Under the pieces are notes generated by a model, which was not told where the DNA came from, made no database searches, and saw only the letters and a list, made by a program, of their open reading frames with translations. Below are positions 5,658 through 14,369 of a stretch of 26,216 nucleotides of DNA, piece by piece (within the stretch, counting starts at the first letter, position 1; each line of letters begins with the position of its first letter). The stretch covers positions 1 to 26,216 of the forward strand of contig JBGSOW010000049.1 in the NCBI GenBank assembly GCA_041738875.1. Direction: 5' to 3'. The translations under genes were made by a program, and so were the position numbers. The DNA comes from JBGSOW01 sp041738875 (GTDB lineage Bacteria; Patescibacteriota; Dojkabacteria; CALFHW01).

Positions 5658-8347
5658 TAGACTATTGCAATTGCTGCAACAATGTCACTTGCGCGCAGTC
5701 TGATCAATTTAACGCCTGAGGTTTGTCTGTTTCGTTCTGGCAGGTCGTCAGTTTTGATTCTGACTGCTTGCCCATCGGAAGACATAATCAATAGCTCTTT
5801 TTGTGGATGATCAATAAGCCTTGCAGCAACTAGTTTCCCAGTTTTATCTGTTAACCTTGCTGCAAAAATACCTTGGCCACCACGTCCTTGTTTAGTAAAT
5901 TGCTTGGTCTTTGTAACTTTACCAAAACCCTTTTCAGATATAGTTAACAAAAGATCCTCGTCTTTGCGAACAACATCTGCAGAAATCACAATATCACTAG
6001 CACTTTTCAGTCTAATTCCTCTCACACCCATACTTGCTCTGCCAGTTTCACGCACATCTTTCTCGCTGAATTTGATAGACCTACCCTCTTTCGTAACTAG
6101 AATCACAGTATTATCTCCTCTAGTTGGTTTCACCCATGTTAACTCGTCTCCAGCTGCAAGTTTGATTGCAATAAGCCCGTTAGAACGGATGTTTTCGTAT
6201 TCAGTAAGCAAAGTCTTTTTAACAGTTCCCTTTGCAGTTGCCATAAACAAGTATTTGTATGGACCAACAGCAGCTTCTTTTTTAACTTCCCCTTCTTGTT
6301 GCATATCCTCATCGGTGATGTGACCTTCTTTCTTTTTTGTCAGAATGCTTGTAATTTTCTCACCTTGGTCGATGTTGATTAGATTTACAATTGCTTGTCC
6401 TCTTGCTGTTCTGCTAAATTCTGGGATCTCGTACACTTTTTGAATAAATACACGGCCCTTATTTGTGAAGAACATGATGTCATCATGTGTATTGCACCAG
6501 AATAAATGGCTGATCGAATCATCTTCTTTGGATGCGGTTGCTCTTTTACCTACTCCACCTCTTTTTTGTAATTGGTAGCTGTCGCCAATTACTCGTTTGA
6601 TGTAGCCTTGTTTGCTTACTGTAACAGCAACATCCTCACTCGCAACCAAATCCTCTTCACTAAATTCCCCGACCTTACCTTTGAATACCTTCGTGCGTCT
6701 CTTGTCGCCAAATTTTTCAGAGATTTCTAACATATCTGCTTCGATGATGCTTAAAACTCTTTCAGGTTTACTTAGAATGTCTAGAAGATCTGAAATTAAT
6801 TTTTGAATTTCTTTGTATTCTTCTTCAATTTTTTGTCTTTCGAGCGCAGCTAACCTTCTTAGTTGCATATCTAAAATTGCTTGCGCTTGGATTTCAGATA
6901 ATTTAAAGCGCTCGATCAAATTCCCTTTTGCTGTTTCTGCGTCTTTTGAGCTACGAATAGTTGCGATAACCTCATCTAGGTTGTCCAGAGCAATCATTAA
7001 ACCTTCGAGAATATGCTCTCTCTCCCTTGCTTTGGCAAGATCATACTCTTTGTTTCTGATGATAATTTCTTGTCTGTGAGAGACAAAATATTTCATGTAA
7101 TTAACCAGAGTGATAACAATCGGCTCTCCATCTACCAGTGCAAGCATGTTTGCACTGAAGGATTTTTGCATTTCAGTGAATTTGTATAGTTTGTTTAGAA
7201 CAGTCTTTGGTTTGCCGTCTCTTTTGATTTCAACAACAATCCTCATTCCTACACGGTTAGATTCGTCTCGAATATCACTGATTCCAAGTATTTTTTTGTC
7301 TTTTACAAGGTCTGCGATTTTAGCAACTAGTCTTTCTTTGATAACTTGGTACGGGATTTCTGAAATAACAATTTGATAACGTCCTCCTCTAACTTCTTCA
7401 ATATTTGCAACAGCGCGCATGATTACACGTCCTCTTCCGGTTGCATACATTTCTTGAATTGCTTGTCTGTCATACATTTCGCCGCCAGTTGGGAAGTCAG
7501 GTCCTGGAAGGGCTTTCATCAGATCAGTAAGTTCCGCATCCGTCTCGAATTTCGGAAATCTATCCTTACTCAAAGTTTTTAAATCTTCCTCAGTTCGAAT
7601 ATTCTGTGCGTAAAGACCACTAGTGTCTTGGCTTGTATATACACTTTTACCCATTTTCAATGCAATATTTATACTTGCAACAAGTTCAGTAAGATTGTGT
7701 GGTGGGATTTTTGTGGCCATACCAACAGCAATACCGTCTGCACCATTTAGCAGAAGATTTGGAATTCTAGCTGGCATTAGAACTGGTTCGATGGTATTTC
7801 CATCATAATTTGAAACATAATCAACGGTATTACTTCTAAGCCCATCCAGTAATTCCATACTGATTTTGTGCAGTTTTGCTTCTGTATACCTCATCGCCGC
7901 AGGTGAATCTCCGTCGATAGATCCAAAGTTTCCTTGTCCATCTACTAGGAGGTAGCGCATATTGAACTCTTGAGCCATTCTCACCATAGCATCATAAACT
8001 GCAACATCACCATGAGGGTGATATTTCGCAATTACATCTCCAACTGTACGAGCTGACTTTTTGTATCCCCCACTCGGAACGATACCAAGTTTAAACATCG
8101 AGTAAAGAATTCTTCTTTGCACAGGTTTAAGTCCGTCTCTGACGTCAGGAAGGGCGCGAGCAACAATTACGCTCATTGCGTAATTAATATACGCATTTTT
8201 CATTTCATCAGTTATCGAACGTTTCATCTCGCGCCCAATAATCGGAGCTGGCTCCTGTGGCTCTTGATCGTTTATAAACCCTTCAGTGTTTGCACTTGAA
8301 GTGTCTTTTTCGTCTATGTTTTTGTTGTTATCGTTATTTTCGTCCAT
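5657..8347 (-). CDS. gyrA: DNA gyrase subunit A
   Basis: This 896-residue protein is the breakage-reunion subunit that, with GyrB, introduces negative supercoils. The winged-helix/tower core holds RALPDVRDGLKPVQRRILY, the KYHPHGD loop and the catalytic tyrosine Y154 in AAMRYTE. The C-terminal pinwheel carries the gyrase-specific GyrA box QKRGGVG (residues 594-600), which separates it from topoisomerase IV ParC. An acidic Asn/Asp/Glu-rich extension of about 38 residues precedes the conserved start. In the quinolone-resistance region the residue matching E. coli Ser83 is Val115, while the acid matching Asp87 is kept (D119). It sits 11 nt after gyrB and overlaps the next gene by one base (TAATG), so holB-like, gyrB, gyrA and the prenyl synthase probably form one operon. 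Confidence 0.97.
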   Translation of the reverse strand: MDENNDNNKNIDEKDTSSANTEGFINDQEPQEPAPIIGREMKRSITDEMKNAYINYAMSVIVARALPDVRDGLKPVQRRILYSMFKLGIVPSGGYKKSARTVGDVIAKYHPHGDVAVYDAMVRMAQEFNMRYLLVDGQGNFGSIDGDSPAAMRYTEAKLHKISMELLDGLRSNTVDYVSNYDGNTIEPVLMPARIPNLLLNGADGIAVGMATKIPPHNLTELVASINIALKMGKSVYTSQDTSGLYAQNIRTEEDLKTLSKDRFPKFETDAELTDLMKALPGPDFPTGGEMYDRQAIQEMYATGRGRVIMRAVANIEEVRGGRYQIVISEIPYQVIKERLVAKIADLVKDKKILGISDIRDESNRVGMRIVVEIKRDGKPKTVLNKLYKFTEMQKSFSANMLALVDGEPIVITLVNYMKYFVSHRQEIIIRNKEYDLAKAREREHILEGLMIALDNLDEVIATIRSSKDAETAKGNLIERFKLSEIQAQAILDMQLRRLAALERQKIEEEYKEIQKLISDLLDILSKPERVLSIIEADMLEISEKFGDKRRTKVFKGKVGEFSEEDLVASEDVAVTVSKQGYIKRVIGDSYQLQKRGGVGKRATASKEDDSISHLFWCNTHDDIMFFTNKGRVFIQKVYEIPEFSRTARGQAIVNLINIDQGEKITSILTKKKEGHITDEDMQQEGEVKKEAAVGPYKYLFMATAKGTVKKTLLTEYENIRSNGLIAIKLAAGDELTWVKPTRGDNTVILVTKEGRSIKFSEKDVRETGRASMGVRGIRLKSASDIVISADVVRKDEDLLLTISEKGFGKVTKTKQFTKQGRGGQGIFAARLTDKTGKLVAARLIDHPQKELLIMSSDGQAVRIKTDDLPERNRQTSGVKLIRLRASDIVAAIAIV

Positions 8348-8358
8348 CTTTTAGTATT

Positions 8359-10365
8359 TTATATGTCTAGTTGCGCTTTTTCGCTATTTGATTGAATAAA
8401 TTTCCTGCGTGGTGGAACTTCATTACCCATAAGCATTTCGAAAACTTGATCTGCTTCTGCCGCATCTGTAATCTCGATTTTTTTCAGAACTCGATTTTCA
8501 GGGTTCATAGTGGTTTCCCATAGTTGCACTGGATTCATTTCTCCCAGTCCTTTGAACCTTTGTACTAATTTTGGAGTAACATTTCTTTTTGCAAGCTCCG
8601 CTAATTTCTCGTCTCTCTCTTGCTCTGTGACTACCCAAATAATTTCGTCTTTGTTTACTTCTATTCTGAAAAGTGGTGGTTGTGCCACGTACAAGTAACC
8701 ACGATTAATTAGTTCGCGGTAGTGTCTATAGAAAAATGTAAGCATAAGGGTTGTAATGTGTTCGCCGTCGACGTCAGCATCGTTCATAATGATGATTTTA
8801 TGATATCTAAGGCGTGTTTCGTCGAAAGTTTCACCAATACCTGCACCCAAAGCGATAACTACGTCTTTTAGCTTCTCGTTTCCAAGTACACGGTCGATTC
8901 TATATTTCTCAGAGTTTATAGGTTTACCAGATAGTGGCAATACAGCTTGGGTGTGACGATCACGTCCCTGTTTTGCTGAACCACCCGCTGAATCTCCCTC
9001 TACGATGTATAATTCACTATTTTCTGGTTTTCTACTTGCGCAGTCAGCAAGTTTTCCAGGCAAAGCAGAACCTTCCAAAGCTCCTTTACGAATAACTGCG
9101 TCCCTAGCTGCTTTAGCAGCTTTCCTCGCTTTGAAAGCAAGGGTTGCACGTCCGATTACTGACTTGGCGTCGTTTGGATTTTCTTCTAGGAATTTTTTTA
9201 ACGCACCCTCAACTACTTTCCTGACTGCTTGAACTACTTCTGGGTTATTTAGTTTAATTTTTGTTTGACCTTCGAACTGTGGTTGTGGGACTTTTACGGA
9301 AATAACTGCTGTTAAACCTTCACGTACGTCTTCTCCACTAAATTTCACCTCACCACTTGGCTCTAGGTAGTCATTTAGAGTTTTTGTCAAAGCGATTCTG
9401 AAACCTTGTAAATGTGTTCCACCTTCTGGGTTGATGATATTGTTCGCAAAAGTAAGCACTCTCTCCTGTATGTCATCTGTGTATTGTAACGCCACTTCCA
9501 CACCTATTGAAGATTTCTCATCAGTTGCTGTTTCGTTTACATAGAAAATTTCTTTTTGGATTGATTTGTACTGTTTGTTTAGTTGGCGGACGTAAGACTT
9601 TACTCCACCATCAAAGTAAAAAGTGTGATTTTCTGCCGCAAGTTGAGTTGGTTTGCTTGCTATCGCACCACCATCTTCAGCTTTGACTTCGCTGCCACCC
9701 TCACCTTGGTCTTCTCCGGTAGATGCATTTTCTACATCACGATAATTCGTAATACTAAAAATAACTCCACCTGTAAGGTAGGCTTGTTGTCTAAATGTAG
9801 TTAATTGGCGTTTAAAATCAAATTCAACGTTTTCAAAAATACTATCGTCTGGATAAAATTCGATTGTTGTTCCCTGGAGGGTTGTTTTCCCGGGTAACTT
9901 TTTTACTGCGTATTGTGGAACACCTTTTTTGTACTCTTGTACGAATGTTTCACCGTCTTTGTAGACTGTGATTTTCATATCTGTACTAAGCGCGTTAGTA
10001 ACAGCGAGTCCAACTCCATGTAATCCTCCAGAAACTTTGTATGCACCAGAATCAAATTTCCCACCAGAATGTAGACTTGTTGCAATAACTTCAAGGGCTG
10101 AAATACCTTTTTGCGGGTGAATATCAACTGGGATTCCACGAGCATGGTCGACAACTCGGATACCATTGTTTGGTAGGAATTCGAGTCCGACATAATCGTT
10201 GTATCCTGCTAGAGATTCGTCGATCGCATTGTCGACAATTTCCTTGACCAAATGATGCAGTCCATTTATGCCTGTGTCACCGATATACATAGCAGGCCTT
10301 CTGCGAACAGCCTCTAAGCCTTCGAGGATAGTGATGTCTTTAGCTGTATATGTTGATTTGCTCAT
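8359..10365 (-). CDS. gyrB: DNA gyrase subunit B
   Basis: This 668-residue ATPase subunit of gyrase is complete. The GHKL ATP-binding domain opens with EGLEAVRRRPAMYIG and has EIVDNAIDE, with the catalytic Glu and the Asn, then VDHARGIPVDIH and SGGLHGVGLAVTNALS. The transducer domain follows, then the TOPRIM domain with EGDSAGGSAKQGRDR and MNDADVDGEHI, and the C-terminal LYVAQPPLFRI and RRKFIQ segments. A Gly/Glu/Asp-rich insert of about 35 residues (near 213-247) interrupts the ATPase domain and looks like a flexible loop. It is the second gene of the minus-strand operon, 25 nt after the holB-like gene. No Shine-Dalgarno sequence stands at a normal distance; GAGGG is present but about 20 nt upstream of the ATG. 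Confidence 0.97.
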   Translation of the reverse strand: MSKSTYTAKDITILEGLEAVRRRPAMYIGDTGINGLHHLVKEIVDNAIDESLAGYNDYVGLEFLPNNGIRVVDHARGIPVDIHPQKGISALEVIATSLHSGGKFDSGAYKVSGGLHGVGLAVTNALSTDMKITVYKDGETFVQEYKKGVPQYAVKKLPGKTTLQGTTIEFYPDDSIFENVEFDFKRQLTTFRQQAYLTGGVIFSITNYRDVENASTGEDQGEGGSEVKAEDGGAIASKPTQLAAENHTFYFDGGVKSYVRQLNKQYKSIQKEIFYVNETATDEKSSIGVEVALQYTDDIQERVLTFANNIINPEGGTHLQGFRIALTKTLNDYLEPSGEVKFSGEDVREGLTAVISVKVPQPQFEGQTKIKLNNPEVVQAVRKVVEGALKKFLEENPNDAKSVIGRATLAFKARKAAKAARDAVIRKGALEGSALPGKLADCASRKPENSELYIVEGDSAGGSAKQGRDRHTQAVLPLSGKPINSEKYRIDRVLGNEKLKDVVIALGAGIGETFDETRLRYHKIIIMNDADVDGEHITTLMLTFFYRHYRELINRGYLYVAQPPLFRIEVNKDEIIWVVTEQERDEKLAELAKRNVTPKLVQRFKGLGEMNPVQLWETTMNPENRVLKKIEITDAAEADQVFEMLMGNEVPPRRKFIQSNSEKAQLDI

Positions 10366-10390
10366 TGATTATTCGTTAATACCCTCTATT

Positions 10391-11176
10391 CTACACCATA
10401 GAATTTAAATCAAGAAAGAATTTGTCTATCAAGAGCTTGATATTAGCATTATTTTCTAAACCTTTGTACAGATAATTCACCGAATCGATTATTTTCCTAT
10501 CCTTTGGATTTAATTCTTGCAGGTTAATTTCTTCATACTCTTCTGTAATGGCTTGGACTAACTGATAAAGACATGTTCTTTGTTCAGCAGCTACTTTATA
10601 TTTTCCAATTAGTTTAGTTAGATCTTGGTAGATTTCTTTGGGTTCGTGAGAATTACTATTTTTATTATTTAAACTAATAACTTTCTTTACTATTTCTTTT
10701 ATTTCGCTACTTATATTTATTAAAACTGAATTCTTACTAAGTGAGGACAAAATGGCACGTGATCTAATCGTTTGTAGCAACTGACCGGGTCTATTAGTAG
10801 TTAAATATATTTTTAGGTAATATGGTGGCTCCTCAAGCAGTTTAAGTAATTTATTTTGCGCAGGCAGACTCAGTTTTTCGGCGTTATAAATAACCGCAAG
10901 AGAAATTTCTGCTAAATTAGGTTTTTTAATAGCAAATTGCTGTAATTCAGATACTTCCTCTACTCCGATTGATGATTTTTTGGTTGTTTGCAGAATGAAG
11001 ACGTTAATTTTAGTTGACGACTCCTCTAGGAATTGAATGAGTGTTTTGCCACTCACAGGGTGTTTTTCCAAGTGTTTTTCAAACCCCTCTACGTTTTCTA
11101 GCGCAAAGTGTGAAATGTATTCGATTATTTTTTTTTCTTCTCCAACAAGGATTTCGGTAATGTGGATTGCTTTCAT
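10391..11176 (-). CDS. holB: DNA polymerase III delta'-like clamp-loader subunit (short form)
   Basis: The 261-residue product resembles the delta' subunit of the clamp loader, which helps place the beta clamp on DNA. The diagnostic stretch is AVIYNAEKLSLPAQNKLLKLLEEPP followed by TNRPGQLLQTIRSRA, matching the 'IxxAExM..AxNALLKxLEEPP' and 'LLxTIxSRC' (here SRA) motifs of the family, and upstream KSSIGVEEVSELQQF corresponds to the 'I.vdqiReL' sensor region. The usual N-terminal P-loop segment and zinc-finger cysteines are missing, so it cannot bind ATP in the normal way; delta' is often ATPase-inactive. It is about 70 residues shorter than the E. coli protein. It heads the gyrase operon and is divergent from pilB, with the two start codons only 48 nt apart. 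Confidence 0.75.
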   Translation of the reverse strand: MKAIHITEILVGEEKKIIEYISHFALENVEGFEKHLEKHPVSGKTLIQFLEESSTKINVFILQTTKKSSIGVEEVSELQQFAIKKPNLAEISLAVIYNAEKLSLPAQNKLLKLLEEPPYYLKIYLTTNRPGQLLQTIRSRAILSSLSKNSVLINISSEIKEIVKKVISLNNKNSNSHEPKEIYQDLTKLIGKYKVAAEQRTCLYQLVQAITEEYEEINLQELNPKDRKIIDSVNYLYKGLENNANIKLLIDKFFLDLNSMV

Positions 11177-11200
11177 TGCTTATTAATTCTAAACTATAGT

Positions 11201-11206
11201 TATAAT
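11201..11206 (+). promoter_or_regulatory. -10 box of the pilB promoter
   Basis: TATAAT at 11201-11206 stands 18 nt before the chosen GTG start of pilB, predicting a leader of about 12 nt. TTGCTT at 11176-11181 is a possible -35 box, but the 19-bp spacer is long. The same 48-nt gap must also contain the minus-strand promoter for holB-gyrB-gyrA, so the two promoters overlap. Confidence 0.4.
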
Positions 11207-11224
11207 TTTAACCAACCGCTGCCC

Positions 11225-13348
11225 GTGGCTGATACTGCAACAAGCAATATTCCAGGTAGGCCTTTCAATCAGGCGGCGGGCGCTATGCCAAGTATATCAG
11301 GCTCAACAGCTTCAGCCCTACCCCCTCTTGATGATGGTGTAGGCGCACCACTCGGAGATTTAAATAATGGAAAGCAAGGGGCTCAAGATCCACAGCTAGG
11401 TGCAACATTAGGTGCGGCTTTACCTGATTCACCTAAAACTGGATCTTTGCCAGGTTCTGCAGAACCAGTTACCGCCTCATCACCGTCTGCATCAGTAGCA
11501 CAAGTACCGCAAGGCTCGTCAGCGTCAACAGTAGTGCCAGCGTCGCAAACTCAAACATCTCAAATTAACGCCCAGGCTATTTTTCCAAGTCCAGCGCCTG
11601 TAAATTTGATTCAATATTTTGCAAGTCTTGGAAAGATAAACCCCGAACAAATGGCTCTGCTACAAAAAGATATTGCTTCGAATTCGAAGTCTCCAGAGGA
11701 AGCTTTACTGGGTATTGGCATAGAAGACAGTGAAATATATAAAGCGAAAGCTGCGATTGCGAATATTGAATACGTGGAGGTTGCGAATATTGATATTGAC
11801 CAGCAACTACTGCAACTTATTCCTGCAGCAACTGCAAGACAGTACCACGCTGTGCCAATTGCAAAAACTGCGAGTGGTTTGAAAGTTGCTATGTCAGATG
11901 CTTTAGATCTGCAAAAAATTAAATATATAACAACCGTCGTAGGTCAACAGATTGTTCCAGTTTTTGCGAGCCCAACCCAGATTAACTTTGTAATTGACAA
12001 TAAATACGGCGCTGCAGTTGGAGATGAGGTTGAAGAAGCACTTGAAGATGTGGGCGACCAATCAGGCCAACTAATTGGAGTAATAGGTGAAACAACCGAC
12101 CTTGCTAGCGGGGATTTGGCAAGCGCTCCAGTTTCTAAAATAGTAAATATGATTCTTGAGTATGCGATTCGTTATAAATCATCTGATGTACATATCGAGC
12201 CTAGGGAAAACAAGGTTTCTGTGAGGTTTAGGATTTATGGTGTGCTGTCTGAAAAATTGACATTACCTAAAAAACTTTTAGCTGCAGTTGTTTCGAGAGT
12301 TAAAATTCTTTCGAATTTAAAAATTGACGAGCATCGTTTGCCTCAAGATGGTCGTTTCCAAGTGAAAATGGGAGATAACGCTGTGGATCTACGTGTTTCG
12401 ATTGTTCCTGCTGTGTATGGTGAAAAAGTTGTAATGAGGCTACTAGAAAAAGGTGGAGGTGCTTTGAAGATTGAAGATACTGGGCTTAGGGGTTATGCTT
12501 TGAAAATTTATAGGCAAGCTTTGACTCGTACCCAAGGGATTCTTCTGGTAACTGGGCCTACAGGTAGTGGTAAAACGCAGACGCTTGCGAGCTCTTTGAA
12601 TATATTAAATACGCCTGAAGTTAATATTATGACTTTGGAAGACCCGGTTGAAATTCGTGTTGATGGTGTGAATCAGGTACAGATTAATTCGGATTTGGGG
12701 CTTACTTTTGCGAGGGGTTTGCGTTCGTTTCTAAGGCAAGATCCGGATATTATTATGGTTGGTGAAATTCGTGATGGTGAAACTGCAAGTCTTGCAGTGC
12801 AAGCTGCGCTGACTGGACATTTAGTGCTCGCTACTCTGCATACTAATAGCGCCGCAGGCGCCATGCCTAGACTTGTGGATATGGGAGTTGAACCGTTCCT
12901 ACTCTCTTCTACTCTAAACGTTGTGCTTGCCCAAAGGCTTGTAAGGCGAGTTTGCGTCCATTGTAGGGAGGCTTACTATGCAGCGCCGGAAATTGTGGAG
13001 CAGATTCATAAAATTATGGATGGGATCAAAACTTACAATATTTTCGAACTTCCAAACAACAAAGATAATGAACCAAATAATATAAAAGACGACCAAATCG
13101 TCCTCTACAAAGGCAAAGGCTGCGCTCAATGTAACAATACTGGCTACAAAGGCCGAGTCGGTATTTTTGAAGCAATTGATGTTAGTGAAGATATCGGGAA
13201 ATTAATTCTTCAACACGCAGCAGACCAAGATATCGCAAGAACAGCAGTCTCAACTGGTATGGTCACTATGGTACAAGACGGATTCATGAAAGCTCTAGAG
13301 GGCATAACCACTATCGAAGAAGTCCTGAGAGTCCAAACCAGCGGCTAG
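11225..13348 (+). CDS. pilB: Type IV pilus assembly ATPase PilB
   Basis: PilB is the hexameric motor that drives pilus extension on the inner face of the membrane. The frame opens at an ATG at 11162, but that start lies inside holB and upstream of the TATAAT at 11201. GTG at 11225 is preferred (707 aa); ATG 11285 is an alternative. Residues 1 to about 120 are Ala/Ser/Pro/Gly-rich and probably disordered. An MshEN/T2SSE_N domain follows (about 126-262), then the ATPase core with Walker A GPTGSGKT (444-451), DPDIIMVGEIRD as Walker B (506-517) and the His box TLHTNSA (H539). A zinc-type pair CVHC and CAQC near the C-terminus, separated by an Asn/Lys/Asp-rich insert, is typical of GspE/PilB and absent from PilT. 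It opens the pilus cluster. Confidence 0.93.
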   Translation: MADTATSNIPGRPFNQAAGAMPSISGSTASALPPLDDGVGAPLGDLNNGKQGAQDPQLGATLGAALPDSPKTGSLPGSAEPVTASSPSASVAQVPQGSSASTVVPASQTQTSQINAQAIFPSPAPVNLIQYFASLGKINPEQMALLQKDIASNSKSPEEALLGIGIEDSEIYKAKAAIANIEYVEVANIDIDQQLLQLIPAATARQYHAVPIAKTASGLKVAMSDALDLQKIKYITTVVGQQIVPVFASPTQINFVIDNKYGAAVGDEVEEALEDVGDQSGQLIGVIGETTDLASGDLASAPVSKIVNMILEYAIRYKSSDVHIEPRENKVSVRFRIYGVLSEKLTLPKKLLAAVVSRVKILSNLKIDEHRLPQDGRFQVKMGDNAVDLRVSIVPAVYGEKVVMRLLEKGGGALKIEDTGLRGYALKIYRQALTRTQGILLVTGPTGSGKTQTLASSLNILNTPEVNIMTLEDPVEIRVDGVNQVQINSDLGLTFARGLRSFLRQDPDIIMVGEIRDGETASLAVQAALTGHLVLATLHTNSAAGAMPRLVDMGVEPFLLSSTLNVVLAQRLVRRVCVHCREAYYAAPEIVEQIHKIMDGIKTYNIFELPNNKDNEPNNIKDDQIVLYKGKGCAQCNNTGYKGRVGIFEAIDVSEDIGKLILQHAADQDIARTAVSTGMVTMVQDGFMKALEGITTIEEVLRVQTSG

Positions 13349-13385
13349 ATATACATACTATACATATAAATATTTTTTGTGTAAG

Positions 13386-13406
13386 ATGAATTATATATAA
13401 ATTCAT
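13386..13406. repeat. Inverted repeat over the -10 region of the 13420 gene
   Basis: ATGAATT (13386-13392) and AATTCAT (13400-13406) are perfect 7-bp arms with a 7-nt AT spacer. They enclose a TATAAA box (13396-13401) that lies 18 nt before the ATG at 13420. The arrangement is like that at 2020-2042. Confidence 0.35.
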
Positions 13407-13419
13407 TAGACAATAAATC

Positions 13420-14319
13420 ATGTCGTATGTACCTCCAGGTGAACAAGCTCCGGGGAATGAAATAAATCCGGGGAATAATATCAATATATATGCTTTAGCT
13501 AATGCAAGTGAGTTAGCAAGTGCGTTAGAGATTGCACACCCAAAACTATCAGAACGCATGGAACTTTTATTTAGACCAGGTTATAGTACAAATTTATTGA
13601 CTTACAATGGTCAAAAATATGTAGCTATAATTGAGGAAGATATCCCTGGAGTTCCTTCAGAAAGTATAAAATCATATTTAGATCGATCCACGGTAATGGA
13701 TCATGTGGATTTATGGGGAACAGCTCACCAAATCTCAGCTGCAATGCGTGAGAGAGTCGATGACGTGTCAGTATTAATGGGTACAAGAATCTCAACTGAT
13801 GGGCCATCGATTACGCCTGACCAACGTCTCTATTCAATAAATTCTTCAGCAGAAAGTGGTGTGGTTACAACGTTTGACTTGGCATCTAGAGCTCATACTT
13901 TTGGACTTCCTTTTGAAGATTGTGTGGCTGAAGGACTAGATTATGAACAACTGAGTTCCACTGTCGCGGGCATAATAACAGTATCTAGTTCTCAAGAAAA
14001 AAGCATTCAACTTCTTACAGGACTATATGGTAGTCAATGGCAAACAGAGGAGGTACTAGGTAGATATTATGATATCCATCAAGTGAGGAATTTTTTTGGT
14101 GAAAGAAGCTTAACGCCTGAGCAAAGTTCTTTACTTGAAATGGACGAAAAATATAATAAAATAATACTTTCCGGAAATGAACGAGGTCCAGTTAGAACTC
14201 ATCCATCTGGAGTCATTCCAACTGCAGAAAGGCACATAGCTCGAATAAATCACAAATGGCAAAGAAAAGTTGCTTTGAATATGGGACTAGGAAAATTGAG
14301 GACTCCAAAGGAAGTCTAA
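13420..14319 (+). CDS. Hypothetical protein, 299 aa, inside the pilus cluster
   Basis: I do not recognise this protein. It starts with a Pro/Gly/Asn-rich stretch of about 22 residues (PPGEQAPGNEINPGNN) and continues as a soluble-looking mixed alpha/beta protein with a helical C-terminus rich in Arg and Lys (RHIARINHKWQRKVALNMG). No signal peptide, membrane helix, or nucleotide-binding motif is visible. It lies 71 nt after pilB on the same strand, with a promoter-like box and an inverted repeat of its own, so it may be expressed apart from the pilus genes. Its place between pilB and pilT, where the motor genes are often adjacent, could mean a pilus-linked role or simply an insertion. Codon use and length support a real gene. 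Confidence 0.65.
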   Translation: MSYVPPGEQAPGNEINPGNNINIYALANASELASALEIAHPKLSERMELLFRPGYSTNLLTYNGQKYVAIIEEDIPGVPSESIKSYLDRSTVMDHVDLWGTAHQISAAMRERVDDVSVLMGTRISTDGPSITPDQRLYSINSSAESGVVTTFDLASRAHTFGLPFEDCVAEGLDYEQLSSTVAGIITVSSSQEKSIQLLTGLYGSQWQTEEVLGRYYDIHQVRNFFGERSLTPEQSSLLEMDEKYNKIILSGNERGPVRTHPSGVIPTAERHIARINHKWQRKVALNMGLGKLRTPKEV

Positions 14320-14369
14320 TATATTACACTAAATCTTTACGCTGACTAATCGTTTAAATATCGAGATAA

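Noticed and set aside
5657..8347. ParC (topoisomerase IV) instead of GyrA
   Set aside because: The GyrA box QKRGGVG at residues 594-600 and the operon with gyrB indicate gyrase.
11162..11224. PilB start at ATG 11162
   Set aside because: It lies inside the divergent holB-like gene and upstream of the TATAAT box at 11201; GTG 11225 fits better.
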